From: Monocercomonoides exilis | Taxonomy: Eukaryota; Preaxostyla; Oxymonadida; Polymastigidae | DNA length: 64,000 nucleotides | Direction: 5' to 3' | NCBI GenBank assembly: GCA_001643675.2 | Contig: LSRY02000048.1 | Span: 62,001-126,000, forward strand | In this document: positions 1 to 13,062 of the stretch, piece by piece | Position numbering within the stretch: position 1 is the stretch's first letter | Layout of the letters: each line of letters starts with the position of its first letter | Made by a program: the position numbers and the translations under genes | The notes under the pieces: model-generated | What the model saw: only the letters and a program-made list of their open reading frames with translations | What the model was told of the DNA's origin: nothing | Database searches by the model: none

Positions 1-1271
1 CGTTCATTCTTCGACGCATGCAAAATAAGAAAAGCAAAAATACCTTCAAACGTTCGAATTGCAAAGGCACTCAACTGCACACCGAGCCTTGTCTGTCAGA
101 TTCGAACAGGATATATAATAATAAAGGTTATCGAGAAAAAGAACAAGTTGATGACTCGAAAGCAAGAAAAACGAGTCATGGAAATTTTTAAAAATCTGAG
201 AGAGAAAAGAAAGCAAATCACACAGAAAACGCTGAGAGCCGTTGTTGCAAAAGTTTGTCATAAAACTCCTTCTCACAATTTTCATTCTTCATTCATAAAA
301 AGGCATAGCGAGGAATTGATGATCGTTCCTTCAAGCGTGAGAGAAGAAAAAAGAATGAAAATATCGGAACAAAGCATTGTCATCTGGAAAAATCATTTTG
401 TTCAATATGTGTGTGGAAAATATTCATCCATGATCTTCTGTGCTGATGAATCAGGCTATCACGCGTATGAAGATACAAGAAAGATGAACCTTATAGTCGG
501 AACAAATGAAAATCGTGCAATTGATCACACGCCTGTTGACAGAGGAGAAAAAAAGTTTTCATTGCTTCATTGTATTTCACTTGATGGTACTTTTGTCCCT
601 CCTTGTTTTCTGGTGCAAAAACCGTTCAACACAAGATCGCTTCGGTCTCTAGGCTATTAAATAGGAATTCATGGTTGCGTAGAAATCGGAAATTCGTCTT
701 ATTTCACAAAGGAGTGGTTTGAAAACTGGATTGAGAAAGTTTTCATTCCTCATGTCAACATTAAAAGAATGATTTTGCCAGATAAACACGCACAAGCAGT
801 GTTGATGCTTGATGGTTGCCGAATACACCTGTCGGACAACGTATTGACTCGACTTGCTAATGAAAAAATATTGCTTTTGGTTTTGCCTCCGAATACTACA
901 CACTTGTTGCAGTCATTGGATTTATTAATTTTTTCCCTTTGGAAACTTCATATTCAACAGGTTCGTTTGTGTTCTGCACACGTCTGCATGGAACATCTTT
1001 TGTGGGGTGCAATGAATGCAATACTGCAAGTTGCTTTATCCATTTATATTTTTCTGCTTTTAAAGAAAATGGACTTGTGAATGATTTGCAGAAAACTGCA
1101 TCAACAGCTCAGATTTTCGAAGAAAGCATCCAAAAAGTGATCGAAATTGTGAAATTGGACAACAAATCATTGCCGCTTTCATGCACCAGAAAAACAAAAC
1201 AAACAAAGGGAGTAGAGTGGGGAATTATGATCATTGACAAAATGCCAGTTTATTTTGGACTTCCGCAATAA
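1..1271 (+). pseudogene. pogo/Tigger-like DDE transposase, 5' truncated by window edge, frameshifted
   Basis: The frame is open from base 1. It starts with a helix-turn-helix-like segment (NVRIAKALNCTPS, about bases 52-90), typical of the DNA-binding part of pogo/Tc5 transposases. A DDE catalytic domain follows: Asp in CADESGYH (codon 445-447), Asp in LMLDGCRIH (811-813) and Asp in HLLQSLDLLIF (919-921), the last in the usual ThLLQPLD context. A TAA at 658-660 lies inside this domain and homology continues in the same frame, which fits TAA = Gln. Near 1030-1060 the frame must change once to reach the C-terminal block containing SAFKENGL. The enzyme family cuts and pastes DNA with TA target duplication. 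No terminal repeat was found, and the copy looks inactive because of the frame change. The family call is inferred from motifs. Confidence 0.75.
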
Positions 1272-1454
1272 ACAATACTTGGTGTACAATAGATATGTTT
1301 AAGAGTTTTTTTCATTCATATTTCATGGAGCATTTCAAAAATAACATTATTAAATAAACAAAATATTCATCAAATTTTTGTTTTTCTTTTATGTCAATGA
1401 TACAAAAAGAATTAACAATTAACAAGAACAGTGAATATCTGTTTTGATTATTTT

Positions 1455-1672
<218 letters not shown>

Positions 1673-2549
1673 ACTTTTTATCAACTGTCACCTTTTTTTT
1701 TCGTTTCTCTTCATCAGGAATTGCGAAAAGACAAGCATGCTGTTGCAGATAAAAGGTTAGAGAGAAAAAACGACTTATGCGTTTCATCAAGAACACAAAC
1801 AAAACATCATCGTTTGACAAGAAATATTTATCTGCTGAGAAAACCTACTTTTTTCCTTCAATTTTGAAAATATGAAACAGGAAATCTTTCAAAAATTCCT
1901 GAAGTGAAATAAAAAAGAGTAGAAAAACACACATGATGAAATGAAATCAACTTAAATAAAACAAACTGTTTGTATCTTAAAATGAGAATTGATCAAAATT
2001 ATAAGTCATTAAAAAACGAACATTTGAAGTGAAAGTTTTCGCCATGCATATGTCATTATTATAACTTTCATAATCACTCTTTGATAACTATTTATTAATG
2101 AATTTTTTTTTATAATTACAAGCACGGTTACGAAGAAATATTCCTATTTTTTAATAATTATTAAAAAACACTCCAATATAAGCAAATAAAAAATAAGTTA
2201 TCTTGCATCAAAAAAAAAATATCAATAACTTAAAAACATTTCAAAAATTAAATTGAATTTTTAAACTGATGATATGAAAATAAAAGAATAAAAACTTATT
2301 ATTTGTTTGTCTTAAATAACAACAAATAGATAATTTTTTAATATCAAACACAAAATAAAGTTAAAAGTTTATGTGTAATGAAGGAAACTAATGCTAAATA
2401 TTTCATGATTAACTTTGAAAAAAAATTCCAATAATGAATAATGAACAATGCATTACTGGATTGGAATGATCGTTATTCTTTGATCAATTGTGATCTTTTG
2501 TGTGATAAAATTAATGTGATGGATATAAAAAAAAAAAAAAAAGAATAGT
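1673..2549. other. AT-rich spacer without recognisable gene
   Basis: Only homopolymer A/T runs and short unrelated open stretches are visible. It ends in a poly-A run at about 2527-2542, next to the left end of element E0. Confidence 0.7.
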
Positions 2550-2705
2550 TCTGAATTGCACCATTTTTTTTGCTTTGTTTTGAAAATTTTGAATTAAAAA
2601 TTAAGAAATATCATAGTTTTTAATTGCCTAAATCGATCGGAATAATAAAAATTGCTTCACTTTATTTTTTCGATTTTTTCGTGTTGATCACATATCCCAT
2701 AATAA
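2550..2705 (+). repeat. E0 left terminal inverted repeat
   Basis: Begins TCTGAATTGCACC and contains the landmark CTAAATCGATCGGAATAAT. It pairs with 7949-8104. Confidence 0.88.
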
Positions 2706-3293
2706 AATTCTCATTTTTCAAATTTTTTTCAATTAATTATTTCTGTGGAAATGATTTCTGAAAAAGGAGAGCTTTTGTTGATAACATTTACTGAATATCT
2801 TATTGCTTCTGGAGGAAAAGATGATTATGCGCTACACTCTTTAAAGGAGTTGGGATCAATAAGTGAAGAAATAATCTGCACACTGTGCAAAAGAAAAATG
2901 AAAAAAAATGGAAAAAAGCGAAAAATTAATATTTATAAAGATGTTTGAAATGTCAAAAAGAGCACTATTGGAATAAAAATTCAATCTTAGAAAAAAAAAC
3001 TCAGTTCTTTTATTATTATGTGTCTTATCCACCATTTTTGGTATAGGCACTCTGTGGAAGAAACAGTAAAAGAAACAAATACTTCAATATTTTCTGTGTT
3101 GAAATTCAACGAACTGACGAGAAGAATTTGAATATTTATTGAAATGAATCGATATGAAAAATTTGGTATTGATAGAAACTTGGAACTTGACGAAACATGA
3201 ATAACATAAAGCAAGAACGGAATTGAAAGAATTAGAGAGCAACAAAGGATCTTGGGAATCGTTGAAAGAAAAGAAAAAGAAAAGGAACAAAGT

Positions 3294-4364
3294 ATGAAAG
3301 TTGAATTTATTCCGGATAGACCAGAATAAACCATAGTTTAATGTGTGAAAAAGCTTGAGGACAAAACATCGAAACTAAAATCTGATAAATGGTCAGCAAA
3401 TAGCGGAATAGAAAAAGAAGGATATGAACTCAAAAGTGTCAACCACTCGGAACGATTTAAAGATGAACACGATCAGACAATACACACTCAAACAATTGAG
3501 TGTATGTAGTCTCACTTGAAAGAAAATATACCAAAAAGGGGAAGATCATTTACAAAAAAAAGGAATATATATATGATTTTAAATATAGATTCAATATTCA
3601 CAAAAGTCAGCAAATAATTTCAAAGCGACTTTTCAACAGTGAATGTGAAAGAACTTAAAACATTTATAAAGACTTTCGAAAGTTGTGAAAAAGAGATTGA
3701 AACAATTCAAAAAGAAGAAAAGAAGAAGATGAGTGAATTATTCGTGATGAAAAAAATGGAAGAAGAAAAATCAAATCAAGAATGTGTCTTATCTGATATG
3801 GATGATCTTTATATATTACTAAAAAAAACAAAGAAAAACAGAATTAATGAAAAAGAAACAGAAGAAACAAATTACACTGATAGCAATCATGAAAAATGTT
3901 CTATTGATGAAAATGATGAGGAAGATACATCAACGTCATATGATTTCTTTGAAGAGGATTGTTAATGCAATAAACTCAATGATGTTGCTTTCGTTGATAC
4001 TGAGTTTTGTTCATTGGAAAACAAGGGCGATGATAGGCATGGTGATTATTTGAACAGTGTGCAAAATCAGCACTGTAACGAACAACATCACTTCAAGCAT
4101 GACGAAAATGAACTTGTTGAAGAAGATGAACATAAGGAGTTTGAAGGATAGTCCAATCACAAAAATGCAGATGAAATATCCGAGGATCAAAAGATGAAAA
4201 GGAAGGAAATGAAAGAACAATCACAAACAACAAAGAGGAACGTGTAAAACTGTTTTATAACAAGACATGTTCAAACAGAAGGATCAGAGTTCTATAAAGA
4301 ATGGACTCAATATTATGTTCAACAACGTCAAAAGGCTTTAGAAAAAAGTTTCAAAAAAAATTGA
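3294..4364 (+). CDS. Lys/Glu-rich protein of unknown function in element E0
   Basis: Read with TAA/TAG = Gln, the frame is open without any TGA from 3201 to the TGA at 4362-4364. It contains eight reassigned codons (3207, 3327, 3339, 3507, 3615, 3963, 4149, 4245). The first in-frame ATG is 3294, giving 356 residues. The protein is highly charged: a Lys/Glu helical middle part (EKEIETIQKEEKKKMSEL), an Asp/Glu-rich part (SIDENDEEDTSTS) and a basic C-terminus (RQKALEKSF). No signal peptide, membrane segment or catalytic motif is visible. The same frame is also protein-like upstream from 2751 but is cut by TGA at 2946, 3129 and 3198, so the true N-terminus may lie there. Function unknown. Confidence 0.55.
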
Positions 4365-4713
4365 AGCAAATAAAACAATCCTCTCAATTGAAACTTCTCA
4401 GGAGCCAGATGAAGAATAAAACAATTGGTTCACCAAATATGCCAATAACTCTTCCGTAACAAAACCCACAAATAAAGAAAAAATCATCAACCACAACTTG
4501 CTTCTTTTGTTTTCACTTCGCCATATATATATCTTTTTCATTTTGCTGAGCATTGAACTTAATTAACATCCACTTTAATATTTGAATATTTAGATAATAA
4601 TGATGAAGGTTTTTTCTAAAATAATCGAAAATTAATGAGTGATTCATATTATTAGACGATTTAGCTAAAGAAGTTCATCATTGATCATCGAAAAAGCACT
4701 ATCCAAGTTTGCG

Positions 4714-7707
4714 TCAATGCTGTTTGCTTAATGAGGAAGAATAAACATGAGATGGCGGAAGTTCGCTGGAAGAGAAAGAAGTGAAAAGAGGCTTTTCTGA
4801 ATCTCTCTCCAAAATGTGAGCAACGCGACAGAGGAGACACAGAGACAGTGCAGACAAATGATGCACGTATGCAAATGCATACAGCACATTCATCATCTCC
4901 AAGCCAACGCACGTCTCTTCAAAGCAGAACTGCGAGCTGCCTCCGTTTACTGCCTCATTGACAGCCAACTGGGCGACAAAGTCTGTGTATTGCGATATTC
5001 CCAACGTGGAGCTGCTGAGTGTGCTCTTTTTGAGCGGCGTGAGGAAGTCGAAGGAGGCTGCCCATAGTGACACGTTCTGTTGCAGAGTTAGCGTGCCTGC
5101 CGGGTTGAATGGACAGGAGCTGATGAAAGAGATGTGGGAAAAAGAAACAGGCGGATTGAAAAGTTTTTGGACAACTTGGAAAAGTGAAGATGCTCCCACA
5201 GAACTCAATTCATTGAATGGATATAATGAAGTATTGTTTGATTGATGAGTTCGAGTTGTGAATAAATTAGAAGGATAATCATCGTTCTCATAAACAATTG
5301 TGGAATCATTCAAATTTACTTTTTCACTTCATCTTCTTGTATTTATTTCCATTGCAGACAGAACTAGAGGCACAGCATCCTTCAGAAAAAAAATGATGTC
5401 ATTCAGAGGAGCAAGAGAACTTGAAGATGCAAATCTCTTCGAAGATCTTATTGCTTAAAGAGAAGTGAATGAAAGCTTTTGGTTGTTGTGCTTATCTGAT
5501 AGCCAAGAAGTTGTTTCACACGAAATCTGCTGACTTGGCGAAAAAGAATGAGCAGAGGTTTTTGCAATGAGCACTTTGTGAACAAGACTTAACGAGCTAT
5601 CATCGCTACGTGAACCATGTGAATACATTTTTTTTTGAAGGAGACAGTGGAAGCAGGCTTAAACCAACAGAAGTTATTTGAGTGAGCAGATGAATACAGA
5701 GTACAACAATGCCATCTGCACGACAAACGAAGGAAGGAAGGATGAATAATAGCAGAGAAGCAGAAAGAGAAAGAGAGGAGGAAGAAGAAAATGCATTCTT
5801 AACTTTTGAGTGTGAGTTTGGAATTGGTTGAGGTGTGCTTGAAGTGGATTGTGAAGAATTATTGGAAGCAACAATCTGTCAATCACTTGAAGATTCATTT
5901 GCCTCATGTGATTCCTGATCTTCGTTGGCTGTTGATAGCGTTTCTGATTTTTTCTATATCTTGTCTTCTTTTCTAAAGGCTTCAGCTTCTTTTTCTTCTT
6001 TTTCTTCTTCGCTTCCTTCATCTGACTCATCATCTGTATCTTCATCGTCTTTATTCTTCTTTTCACTAATAAATGAAAACATTCCCCCGATGGCTGATGT
6101 CATCTCAGCAGATTTGTTTGACACTGTAAATAACTCATCAGTTGCCAAATCAGCAATCCCCCCAATCATATTCTGCATTGCAAGAACAAGATGCTTTCCT
6201 GTCGATCCTTTATCTGTCTCTTCTTCTTCCTCTTCCTCTTCAGCCTCATCATCGCTGTCATCATCCAGCTGATTCAGTCTTTCTTGCTCTTCCATCACAG
6301 CCCTTTTCCTTATTCTGAGTTATTGCTCAACCAACTGGAGACGGAGCATCCTCATGGCAGCAGGGTTTGAAAGAGGTGACTGAGCAGGCGTTTGGCGGAA
6401 CAAATTGAGGAGAGAAAGCAAAGATGAGAGAAGATGAGAGACGATGAGTGAAGAGTGATACACAAATAGGCAGAACAAACTTGCATGTTGATGGTGGAAA
6501 AATCAGTGAGAAGATCAGAAATTGTTAATTGAAGTGGATAGAACACATCGGAATGGAAACAGGACGAAGATAACATGAAGTCAAACGTGGGTGTCAACAG
6601 CGCTCCAGTCCGGTTGTGATCAGAGGAAGACGATTGCGATGATAAAGTTGAATGCTGGACAGATGAACTGTGTTAAACAGACACAAGAAATGTTTGAAGA
6701 GATCGATTCTCATTTGAAGCCTGCAATGCACCAATTGGCATAAACGAAGACACAGATGATGGCACGATGATGTCTGGAGATGGTTTGCAAATCAATGGAC
6801 AGACAATTTTCTCTCTTTTCATAAGATTTTCTATTTGCACTGTCGACTTTGCTTGCTTTTCTTTCAAAGTGCTTTGAATAGACAACGAAACCATCGATGC
6901 ACAGCCTGACGTCATTGAGTGTTTGCACTCCTCCAGATATAAACTGTCCCAGTGTGAAATTCGCCCTCTGAGAGTGAGTCTCATTGGCAGCGCGGAGAAC
7001 GACAAGAGTGGCGTGAGTGTTGGCGGAGCAAAGAGTAGATGACAAAGAGTGGGAAGAGCAAGCTCAATGCAGAACGAATGGAGATCTTTGTGAGGAAGCG
7101 TAGAGAATAAGAGAGTGTAGCAGCATCGCACAAAGGAAGAACCTAACATCAGAAGAAGCAGAGAAGAAGCAGAAGACGAGGAATGCATAATTGAAGATTA
7201 AAGCGAAGCAAACGGAATAAATTCTTCATCTGACATATCAAATCCTTCTGTTTGGTTCATAAGCACAACTATGTGCAAGAAAGAAGGTTATTTTATCAAA
7301 TGAGAGATGAACAACATTGCAACCATATTTTCCTCGCTGGTGTGAACAGCAATAGATAAGTGGTAGTTCGGATCGCCTGTGGATTTGAGATTGCTGCTTT
7401 GACGCAGCACATCCGAGGTATTTTTCTGGTGCAGAGCAGAAAGCGCTCTGGAAAGCTCTTTCTGCTCCTGAATGTTTTGTTTATCTTGTTTGGGTGTTTG
7501 TGGCTGGTCGGAGGAATTAGAGGAATCAGAAGAGTCTGCTGTATCTGAAATAGGAGAAGACGAGCTGATTGAAGAATCAGTTGGTATTAAACTTTTTTCT
7601 TGTGCTATTTCATCTCCTTCATTTGCTTAGCTGGAATTTGGTGCTGATTGTTGAAGATTGTTTGCTTCGGTAGAAAGAACAATCGGGGCTTCTTCTTTTG
7701 ATTCTGC
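4714..7707 (-). pseudogene. Large interrupted gene in E0: helical, Ser-rich, acidic linker (HEAT/ARM-like flavour)
   Basis: One gene of about 1000 codons can be followed on the minus strand if TAA/TAG = Gln. Part 1 (7707 to about 6450) follows a TTCTGCAG acceptor-like site and has TAA at 7627, 7195 region and 6673 but no TGA. After one frame change near 6450, part 2 has a helical stretch (LRLQLVEQQLRIRKRA), an acidic run (about 6215-6260) and ends SSSD with TGA at 5879-5881. The same frame continues as Ser-rich protein to a T/A homopolymer at about 5630. After a second frame change, part 3 runs through TGA at 5329 to the TGA at 4714-4716. Leu-rich helices resemble HEAT/ARM repeats, but no family is recognised. 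It lies inside E0. The breaks may be decay or assembly error. Confidence 0.55.
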
Positions 7708-7948
7708 AGAATATTGATCAAGAAATTGATACAAAATCCAAATCAATTATGTTTGTTTATGATACTATTCCTTTTTAACCATAATCAAAAAAAATTCATC
7801 AAATACAAAAAATAATTATGAAACTGAAAAACTGCATAAGATATATCGAGAGTTGTTCTGCTTTTCAAAAAGCAAGATAAATTGTGAAATATCAGAAAAT
7901 TAAATACATTTTATGGTTTTGATTAAAATATCGTGAAAAATCATAATA

Positions 7949-8104
7949 ATATTATGGGACGTGTGATCAACACGAAACAATCGAAAAAATAAAGTGAAGC
8001 AATTTTTATTATTCCGATCGATTTAGGCAACTAAAAACCATGATATTTCTAAATTTTTAATTCAAAATTTTCAAAACAAAGCAAAAAAAATGGTTCAATT
8101 CAGA
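7949..8104 (-). repeat. E0 right terminal inverted repeat
   Basis: Reverse complement of 2550-2705 with a few substitutions and the same ATCGATCGG-type landmark. Confidence 0.88.
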
Positions 8105-8932
8105 CCAATGCCAAAAATAAATTAATAAATATAAAAAATGCAATTGTGCAAAACATTTATCCAAATTATTTTTTAAATAAAAGGTTTTGAATTAATTCCA
8201 ACAAAAATCAACAAATCCAATATATGAAAATTTTCATAAAAATATAAATGCAATTCAAAACTGTCCTTTTGAAATTTTTCGAATTGTCAAAACTGACATG
8301 AGTCTCAACTCCATTTCAACTTCAAATTAAAAATTTTAACATCGAATACAAAATCCACTATTTTTTCAGATTATGGAAAATTAAATTTTTCAAACAAAAA
8401 ATAGACATTTTTGGAGCAATTTTAACTTTAGTGAAAATAAATGATTTTTTTGTTAAAATTTAATAACACAACAAATAAATAAATTGAAAATTTGAGAACA
8501 ATATTTCAAAAAATAACAACATATCTTTAAAAAATAATAATTTTCACAATACAACAAATGACAAACCATTATAATTTTTTTTTGAATTGAAAAAAAAAGT
8601 CAAAATTTCTTTTTTAAATATGTTTCAATAAATATTTATTCTCAAAATTGTTCAATTTGATCTTTTCGATCACAAAAATTTTTTAATTACTTGGAAATTT
8701 GCAGAAATCGTTTTTATGTGAATTGATCTCTTCTTTATATCATTTTCACCCTTAGCAATCAAAAAATAATCACTTCTGCAAATTGCAGATCAACGATAAA
8801 TTCGAAATTTAAAATGGGTTTGAGGCAAGAAATATAAAGTTTGATTATCTTTTAAAAAACTTTGTTTTTTGAGAAAATTGATTTATGCATTATTCAATTC
8901 GTAATTAAATACTTTTTCTTCTGTTTCATTCT
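8105..8932. other. AT-rich spacer
   Basis: Dominated by AAATTT-type words. No coding frame, tRNA or repeat was recognised. Confidence 0.7.
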
Positions 8933-9260
8933 TCAATGGATACACCAAATTCTCTTTTCTTCCATTTGACATTAATAATGCTGTTCCCTGCTTCGATGCT
9001 TCTCGTTTGAAGCAACAGAAAAGCATAATTTTATCAATTTGTTTTTAGATAAGCATATTATTTCTTTTTCTTCATCTATTCCACATGCTTTCTCCTCTCC
9101 CGACAAAAATGATCCAATGCTGTTATTCCCGCCAAACCTCCCTCTCCTCCTTGTAAATCCAATGTTCAGCACTTTCGATATGATTTTTCCTTTTTTCTTC
9201 TCTTTGAGCTCCACATTTCTGAGTCTTGTCTTTCCACCTGTGATGTCAGCAGAACGGAAA
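8933..9260 (-). CDS. Short basic protein or exon, unknown
   Basis: The minus-strand frame runs from an acceptor-like TTTTCTTCAG (just upstream of 9260) to TGA at 8933-8935. It reads through one TAA at 8972. It contains a basic Gly/Arg stretch (TRRRGRFGGNNS) and a Lys/Glu region (CGIDEEKEIICLSKNK). About 109 codons, no ATG near the 5' end, so it is probably a terminal exon or fragment. No family recognised. Confidence 0.3.
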
Positions 9261-9696
9261 CTGAAGAAAATTTGAAGATTTGTTCAAACAAAAATGAAAA
9301 AAATAGGGAGAGAGGCAAGAAAAGAAAATATGAAAAAGAAAAGAAAGAAGGAGAAAGATGAAAAATGAAGAAATGGAGATATTGTCGATATTATTGAAAG
9401 TGAAGATGAAGACAAACAAATAAAAGAAGATGAGAAAGAAAGAGAGAGGTTGTCAGATGAAATAATTGAAGATTATTATTTGTCATTCATTATTTATTCA
9501 TTGACAGTATTGCTGCATCTGTATGTACTTTTTGTGCATGAAATAAAGTATCTGTCGCATGTCAGAGATTGTGTGAGAAAAGGAAAGGTTAAAATTGTTT
9601 TAATGAAAAAAAGAAGATTTTAAATAAATATTTAAATAATTTGATAATAGCTAAATTGCTTTTTTTTGATTCTTTTTTTTTCCTATCTATATATGC

Positions 9697-12166
9697 ATGT
9701 TTAAAGAAAATTATTTTCCAAAGTTCATATTTTTCAAATCTTTCAATCACTTTATATTCATCTTCTCTTCTCTTTCTTTTTCTCTATCTTTTTCTTCTTC
9801 TGATAATCCTTTTTATAAATCATCCTTTGATGATCTTCTCTCTTCAACCACAACAACCAGTGAAATAAAACTAAGTTCTCTTTCTGCAAAAACACTGCAG
9901 CTTTAGGAAAAGAGCTCATTTCTCTCTTCTTTCACATCGAATACCCTGCACTCACTCACTGCCAGCGAATCCAATGCTACCAGCTGGATATCTCTTTCCT
10001 TGGTTCAATCGCATTCCTGTTCAGCCTCCCCCTCTTTATCCGAAGGTTCGAACATGAATTTGCATTCAACAGCTTCACAATACTCACAAGCATGTGCGTA
10101 CTCTTCGACTATCTCAACCAGTTCTGTATCTTCGTCTGACATATCTGCTTCATCGTTAGGACAGCCACTTTCATTAAAACAGGTTGCTCTTCCTGCTCCT
10201 CTGCAAACATCGTCTTCTTTTGCCTTTTGTTCTTCTGCATCTAATGCAAAACAAACAATTAATTCATCAACAACCAAAACTGTCTCTGCAATTTTATCAG
10301 ATGCAAGCATGAAGAAAAAAATGAGAAAAGCGAACGTTCAAATGAAGAAGACAAAAAAAGAACACAATCATTCAAACTTTCTTAAAAAAGAGCATAACCA
10401 TTTATCGGGGACAATTTCTGCATCAAAAATCAAGTCGTCTGTTGATTCTGTTGATGACACTTTTGAAGCTGTTTCTTCATTGCCTACAGCACACACACAA
10501 ACTCAGCAGGAAACTGAAGAAAGCGAAAATGGACAAGCACTTCTGCATTCAGCGTCAATGATTAAAACTTCTTAATTCTCATTTGCATCATCTGATTCTG
10601 TTTCTTCTTCCTCTTCCTCTTCATCTTCATCTTCATCTTCCTCTTCCTCTTCCTCTTCCTCTTCCTCTTCTTTTGCGTCTTCGTCTTTTTTTGCGTCTTC
10701 AACATCTTCAACATATTCTCCATCTTGTTCATCTGATCCTTCTGATGTATTGCAATTGCAACCTTCACTTTCCAATGCAAATGCTTCATATGCTTCACTC
10801 CCATTGCCCAGTTCGTCTCAGACTTCAACAACAAGCTCATTTCCAACAGAAACACAAGCACCTTTTCCAAATCACTCAGAGACTACACAAATAGAACACG
10901 TTGCATCATCCAATCTATCTGATTTCTCAATTCCTTCTTCTTCTCTTTCTTCTTCTTCTTTCTTTTTTTTTCTCCTTCATCTATTACATCGATGCAGAAT
11001 TTCCAGACTCAACAGCAACAGCAACAGCAACAACATTCCTCTCAAATTACTACAAGCATTTTCAAAGAAAGTGAAAAAAAGATTCTTTTTCAATTAAACA
11101 TCATATCAATGATTTTTGTATATCTTTTAAAGCTTCTTCTTCATTTCACACAAACAAAAATGAAGCAAAGAAATGCAAAAAACCTTCGACTTTTTCATCC
11201 AAAATTACAAAACAATCAAAAAAGCAAAATTCTTCATCTTCATCATCTTCTTCTTCATTATCTTTGATAGAAAATACAAGATCCTGCGTTGTCATGCTTC
11301 TTTCTTCACAAAGAGGATTGAAAAACAATGGCAGTGTGTGCCCTCTTTCTGCTGTTTGTCAATGCATGGCTTCTCTTAGTCTAAAATAAAAAGACATTTT
11401 TTCAATGAACATAATGCAAAAAACATGCATGCATCTGTTTCATTTTCTTCGAATCTCTTCGTTTAATTTCGACGTGTGGGATGGAGGACAAATAAATTAA
11501 TTTTACGATTCTTATCTTGGAGGAAAGAATCAGCCAAAAGAACTGTCTGCTGTTTTTGAAAGACTTCTCAAAGTTCTTTCCAAAAATTGCAATGAAATAA
11601 ATGATATGTTTGCCATCATTTCACCAAATGTTGAAATGTGTGTTCATTGTCATGATCGCTCCATTTCAAGAATGAGCCATAAGTTTTTTGTGACTATTAA
11701 AGGATCAGATGTTGTTTCTGGTCTTCAAGATTTATTTTCTTATAATTCATTTATAGTTGAGAAGAGAGAAGGAGAGTGTGTATCATGTCACAAAGATAGA
11801 CAATTTTTGAAATATGTTCGTTTTTTGTATTTTCCTAAAGTGTTTAGTGTTTTATTCAACGTTTGTGATTTTTTTTCTGTAATTGCTCCTCCTCTTTTCA
11901 TTCATTTTGTTGATTCAGCATTAGGACCTGAGGATTTAAAAATATTTGATCCAAACGTTTCAACCGAAGATTCATCATTAACTTCTGGTTCTGTTGATGA
12001 TGTTGTTATTTATGAATTAGTTGGATGTGTTATTCATTCAAATGCTCTTTATAAGCAAGGGCATTTTTTGGCCATTGTGATAAAAGATGTTTCTAAACCT
12101 AGTGCCATTAAAAAGGTTATTGAGTGTAATGATCATATTGTTTCAGAAATTATTCCTGAAAAATGA
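9697..12166 (+). pseudogene. USP-A: ubiquitin-specific protease-like gene with long Ser-rich N-terminus, two homopolymer frameshifts
   Basis: ATG at 9697 opens a frame that stays free of TGA to about 10970. It reads through TAG 9904 and TAA 10573 and encodes a Ser/Thr-rich region with a TCTTCC-repeat poly-Ser tract (10600-10680). Frame changes at a T-run (about 10965) and an A7-run (11074-11080) lead to the catalytic part: Cys box NNGSVCPLSAVCQ (Cys codon 11339-11341), zinc-knuckle-like CVHCHD...CVSCHK pairs, His box KQGHFLAIV and acidic ECND. These are the hallmarks of the USP (peptidase C19) fold, which removes ubiquitin from proteins. TAA at about 11395 and 11501 are in frame as Gln. TGA at 12164-12166 is the first stop, but the same frame then gives WHPSVCFFKK, like the usual last USP strand. 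It may be readable if the frame changes are sequencing errors. Confidence 0.7.
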
Positions 12167-13062
12167 AATGATTATTGGAATCATCTCGCTTTGGAAAATT
12201 GGCATCCTTCTGTTTGTTTTTTCAAAAAAATTGAAATATCATAATTCATTTCATTTTTTTTTTATTTTAATTTTCGAATATTTTCTCAACTGAAAAAAAA
12301 TTCTATCTTTTCAATTAATAAATTATCTCCTTTGTTTTTTTTTAAATAATAATAATAAATCATTGTTTGAATATTTATTTAATGACTCTAATTTTGAAAA
12401 AATGATAATTCATAATTGAATGATAATTCAACTCTGTGAATAATTGTTTATTATTTATTTTTTCCTTTATTATCAACAACGTTAGGTTATTTGTTGTTTT
12501 CTAAAATGTATTTCCATCAAAGAAAACTTATATGAAATAAAGATTGATTTTTAATTATTTAACATTTTTTTTACTAAAAAAAATTTTTTTTATGAAAGAG
12601 CAAAATATCAAAAATAAATAAATGGGACAATATTTTTTGCTTTATGAATTTTGTTCCATTCAGAGTTTCCAAATAAATTTCTCATTTTTTTTTATTTTTC
12701 AAAACATTTTTGTTAAAGAATGTTTGAGTTGTTTTGACATGAAAGTGGAAAAAGTTTGGAACAAATCATTATTCTTTTCAAAAAAGCAAGAATTTTGTCC
12801 CAAATTAACGTTATATTTTATTTATTTATAAACCTCTTTTGAAAAATACAAAAAGATGTGAAAATCGAAAAAAAAAATTTGTTTTTACAAAAAAAATTTT
12901 GAAAGTTCTTTAATTAAAAAGAAAAAATAAATCATGCAAAAAGTTCATTTTGTTTGATATACTGGTTCATTTTTGATAATCAAATTGACTTTTTTTTTAA
13001 AAAAAAAGATCGCAACAGTTAATAATATATTTTTTATCGATCAATTGTTTTTTTTATTTAAA
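12167..13062. other. AT-rich spacer between USP-A and element T1
   Basis: Contains homopolymers and short open stretches with no motif. Read with TGA as the only stop, such sequence is often open by chance, so nothing is called. Confidence 0.65.

Larger units (their letters stand above)
2550..8104. mobile_element. Element E0: 5.56-kb element with ~156-bp terminal inverted repeats
   Basis: The outer ends read TCTGAATTG...CAATTCAGA. The first ~156 bases (2550-2705) reappear as the reverse complement at 7949-8104 with only scattered mismatches. Between them lie a charged ORF on the plus strand (3294-4364) and a large interrupted gene on the minus strand (4714-7707), convergently arranged. No transposase motif is recognised inside, so either one of these genes is an unrecognised transposase or the element is moved in trans. 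The long TIR is reminiscent of MULE-like elements, but no MULE domain was seen. Boundaries are read directly; mobility is inferred. Confidence 0.75.

Noticed and set aside
4816-5245. Plus-strand ORFs opposite the 3' part of the large E0 gene
   Set aside because: They would need a frame change between them, whereas the minus-strand frame is continuous and joins neighbouring exonic sequence.
10005-10310. Acidic minus-strand ORF opposite the USP-A N-terminus
   Set aside because: The plus-strand frame is continuous from an ATG into the USP gene.
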